Positions 4,745 through 5,158 of a stretch of DNA of 5,158 nt are shown here, one piece after another (the first letter of the stretch is position 1; every line of letters starts with the position of its first letter). The translations under genes and the position numbers were made by a program. The DNA comes from Chloroflexota bacterium (GTDB taxonomy: Bacteria; Chloroflexota; Anaerolineae; Anaerolineales; DRKV01). A model generated the notes under the pieces. The model worked only from the letters and a program-made list of their open reading frames with translations, was not told where the DNA came from and searched no databases. Location: the NCBI GenBank assembly GCA_011051635.1, contig DRKV01000102.1, positions 1-5,158 on the forward strand, written 5' to 3'.

Positions 4745-5158
4745 TGGATTTGCCTCGCTTTGCCAAGCAGCGTGAAATTCTGGTTCTGCTGATACTGGCC
4801 GTATTGGTCGTGCTGGTTGGGGCCATCAACCCTTCGTTCTTGCAGGCGGCTACGCTGCTTTCCATCCTGAACAGCAGTCTGATTCTCATCCTGGTATCTA
4901 TCGGCGAAACCTTCGTCATCCTCACGCGGGGCATCGATGTCTCAGTGGGGGCCAGCATGGGGTTGAGCGCCGTCATTCTGGGCATGACTCTGAACGCCGG
5001 CGTGCCGCTGCCCGTCGCCATCCTGCTGGCTATCCTGACGGGGGCACTGGCGGGGCTGGTAAACGGGGTTGGGGTAGCCTACATCAAAATCCCCCCCATC
5101 ATCATGACCCTCGGCACGCTGGGAACCTACCGCGGCCTGATGCTGATTATCACGGGCG
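4741..5158 (+). CDS. lsrC: LsrC: AI-2 ABC transporter permease, N-terminal part (cut by window edge)
   Basis: The 139 complete codons visible match the start of the BPD_transp_2 (RbsC/LsrC-like) inner-membrane permeases. Hydrophobic segments lie at about 13-29, 38-61, 68-84, 88-113 and 118-137. Between segments 2 and 3 is LTRGIDVSVGASMG (61-74), the family motif seen as 'LTRNIDVSVG' in E. coli LsrC. AYIKIPPIIMTLGTLGTYRG (113-132) parallels '[20 protein letters not shown]' of LsrC, which favours LsrC over LsrD or ribose permeases. It would form the membrane channel with a second permease (probably LsrD, not in view), driven by the ATPase half of the preceding protein. The ATG at 4741 overlaps the upstream TGA (ATGA), so translation is likely coupled. 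GGAG (4727-4730) lies 10 bases upstream. A second ATG directly follows at 4744 but is further from this site. The gene runs off the window. Confidence 0.9.
   Translation, partial: MMDLPRFAKQREILVLLILAVLVVLVGAINPSFLQAATLLSILNSSLILILVSIGETFVILTRGIDVSVGASMGLSAVILGMTLNAGVPLPVAILLAILTGALAGLVNGVGVAYIKIPPIIMTLGTLGTYRGLMLIITG

Overview
This window holds the divergent promoter region and first genes of an autoinducer-2 (AI-2) uptake and degradation locus of the Lsr type, next to a short operon of unrelated metabolic genes on the opposite strand. The DNA is GC-rich (roughly 60% by eye) and tightly packed. Gene starts have good Shine-Dalgarno sequences and gene junctions are short. The gene content does not fix the host. 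The protein sequences are clearly homologous to, but well diverged from, the enterobacterial Lsr proteins, so this is not an enteric bacterium. An environmental lineage such as Chloroflexota is my guess, at low confidence.

Layout. Positions 1-231 (minus) are the N-terminal 77 codons of an AAC(3)-like N-acetyltransferase. It lies 3 bases downstream of a complete enoyl-CoA hydratase gene (235-1011, minus). Positions 1012-1326 are non-coding and densely organised: a minus-strand extended -10 promoter for the hydratase, a perfect 15-bp inverted repeat, a plus-strand promoter bracketed by two copies of a 25-bp operator-like element exactly 74 bp apart, and a leader able to fold into nested hairpins. 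Then, all on the plus strand, come lsrF (1327-2196), a short gap with a 12-bp stem-loop, one long uninterrupted gene of 828 codons (2258-4744), and the start of lsrC (4741 onward, cut by the window end).

The main discovery is the 828-codon gene. Its first ~317 residues are a full-length SorC/LsrR-type transcriptional repressor (helix-turn-helix plus sugar-phosphate-binding domain). The remaining ~490 residues are a full-length LsrA-type tandem ATPase of the AI-2 ABC transporter. The two are joined in frame by a linker of about 19 residues, with no stop and no usual start codon near the junction. The repressor that senses imported signal and the motor that imports it therefore appear to be one polypeptide.

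How the genes may work together (inference): LsrC, with a partner permease and a binding protein expected beyond the window, would import AI-2 using the ATPase half of the fusion. A kinase not seen here would phosphorylate it. The LsrR half would sense phospho-AI-2 and control the twin-operator promoter, and LsrF would degrade the phosphorylated product. Whether the fused regulator acts at the membrane, on DNA, as an allosteric sensor of the ATPase, or after proteolytic release cannot be told from sequence.
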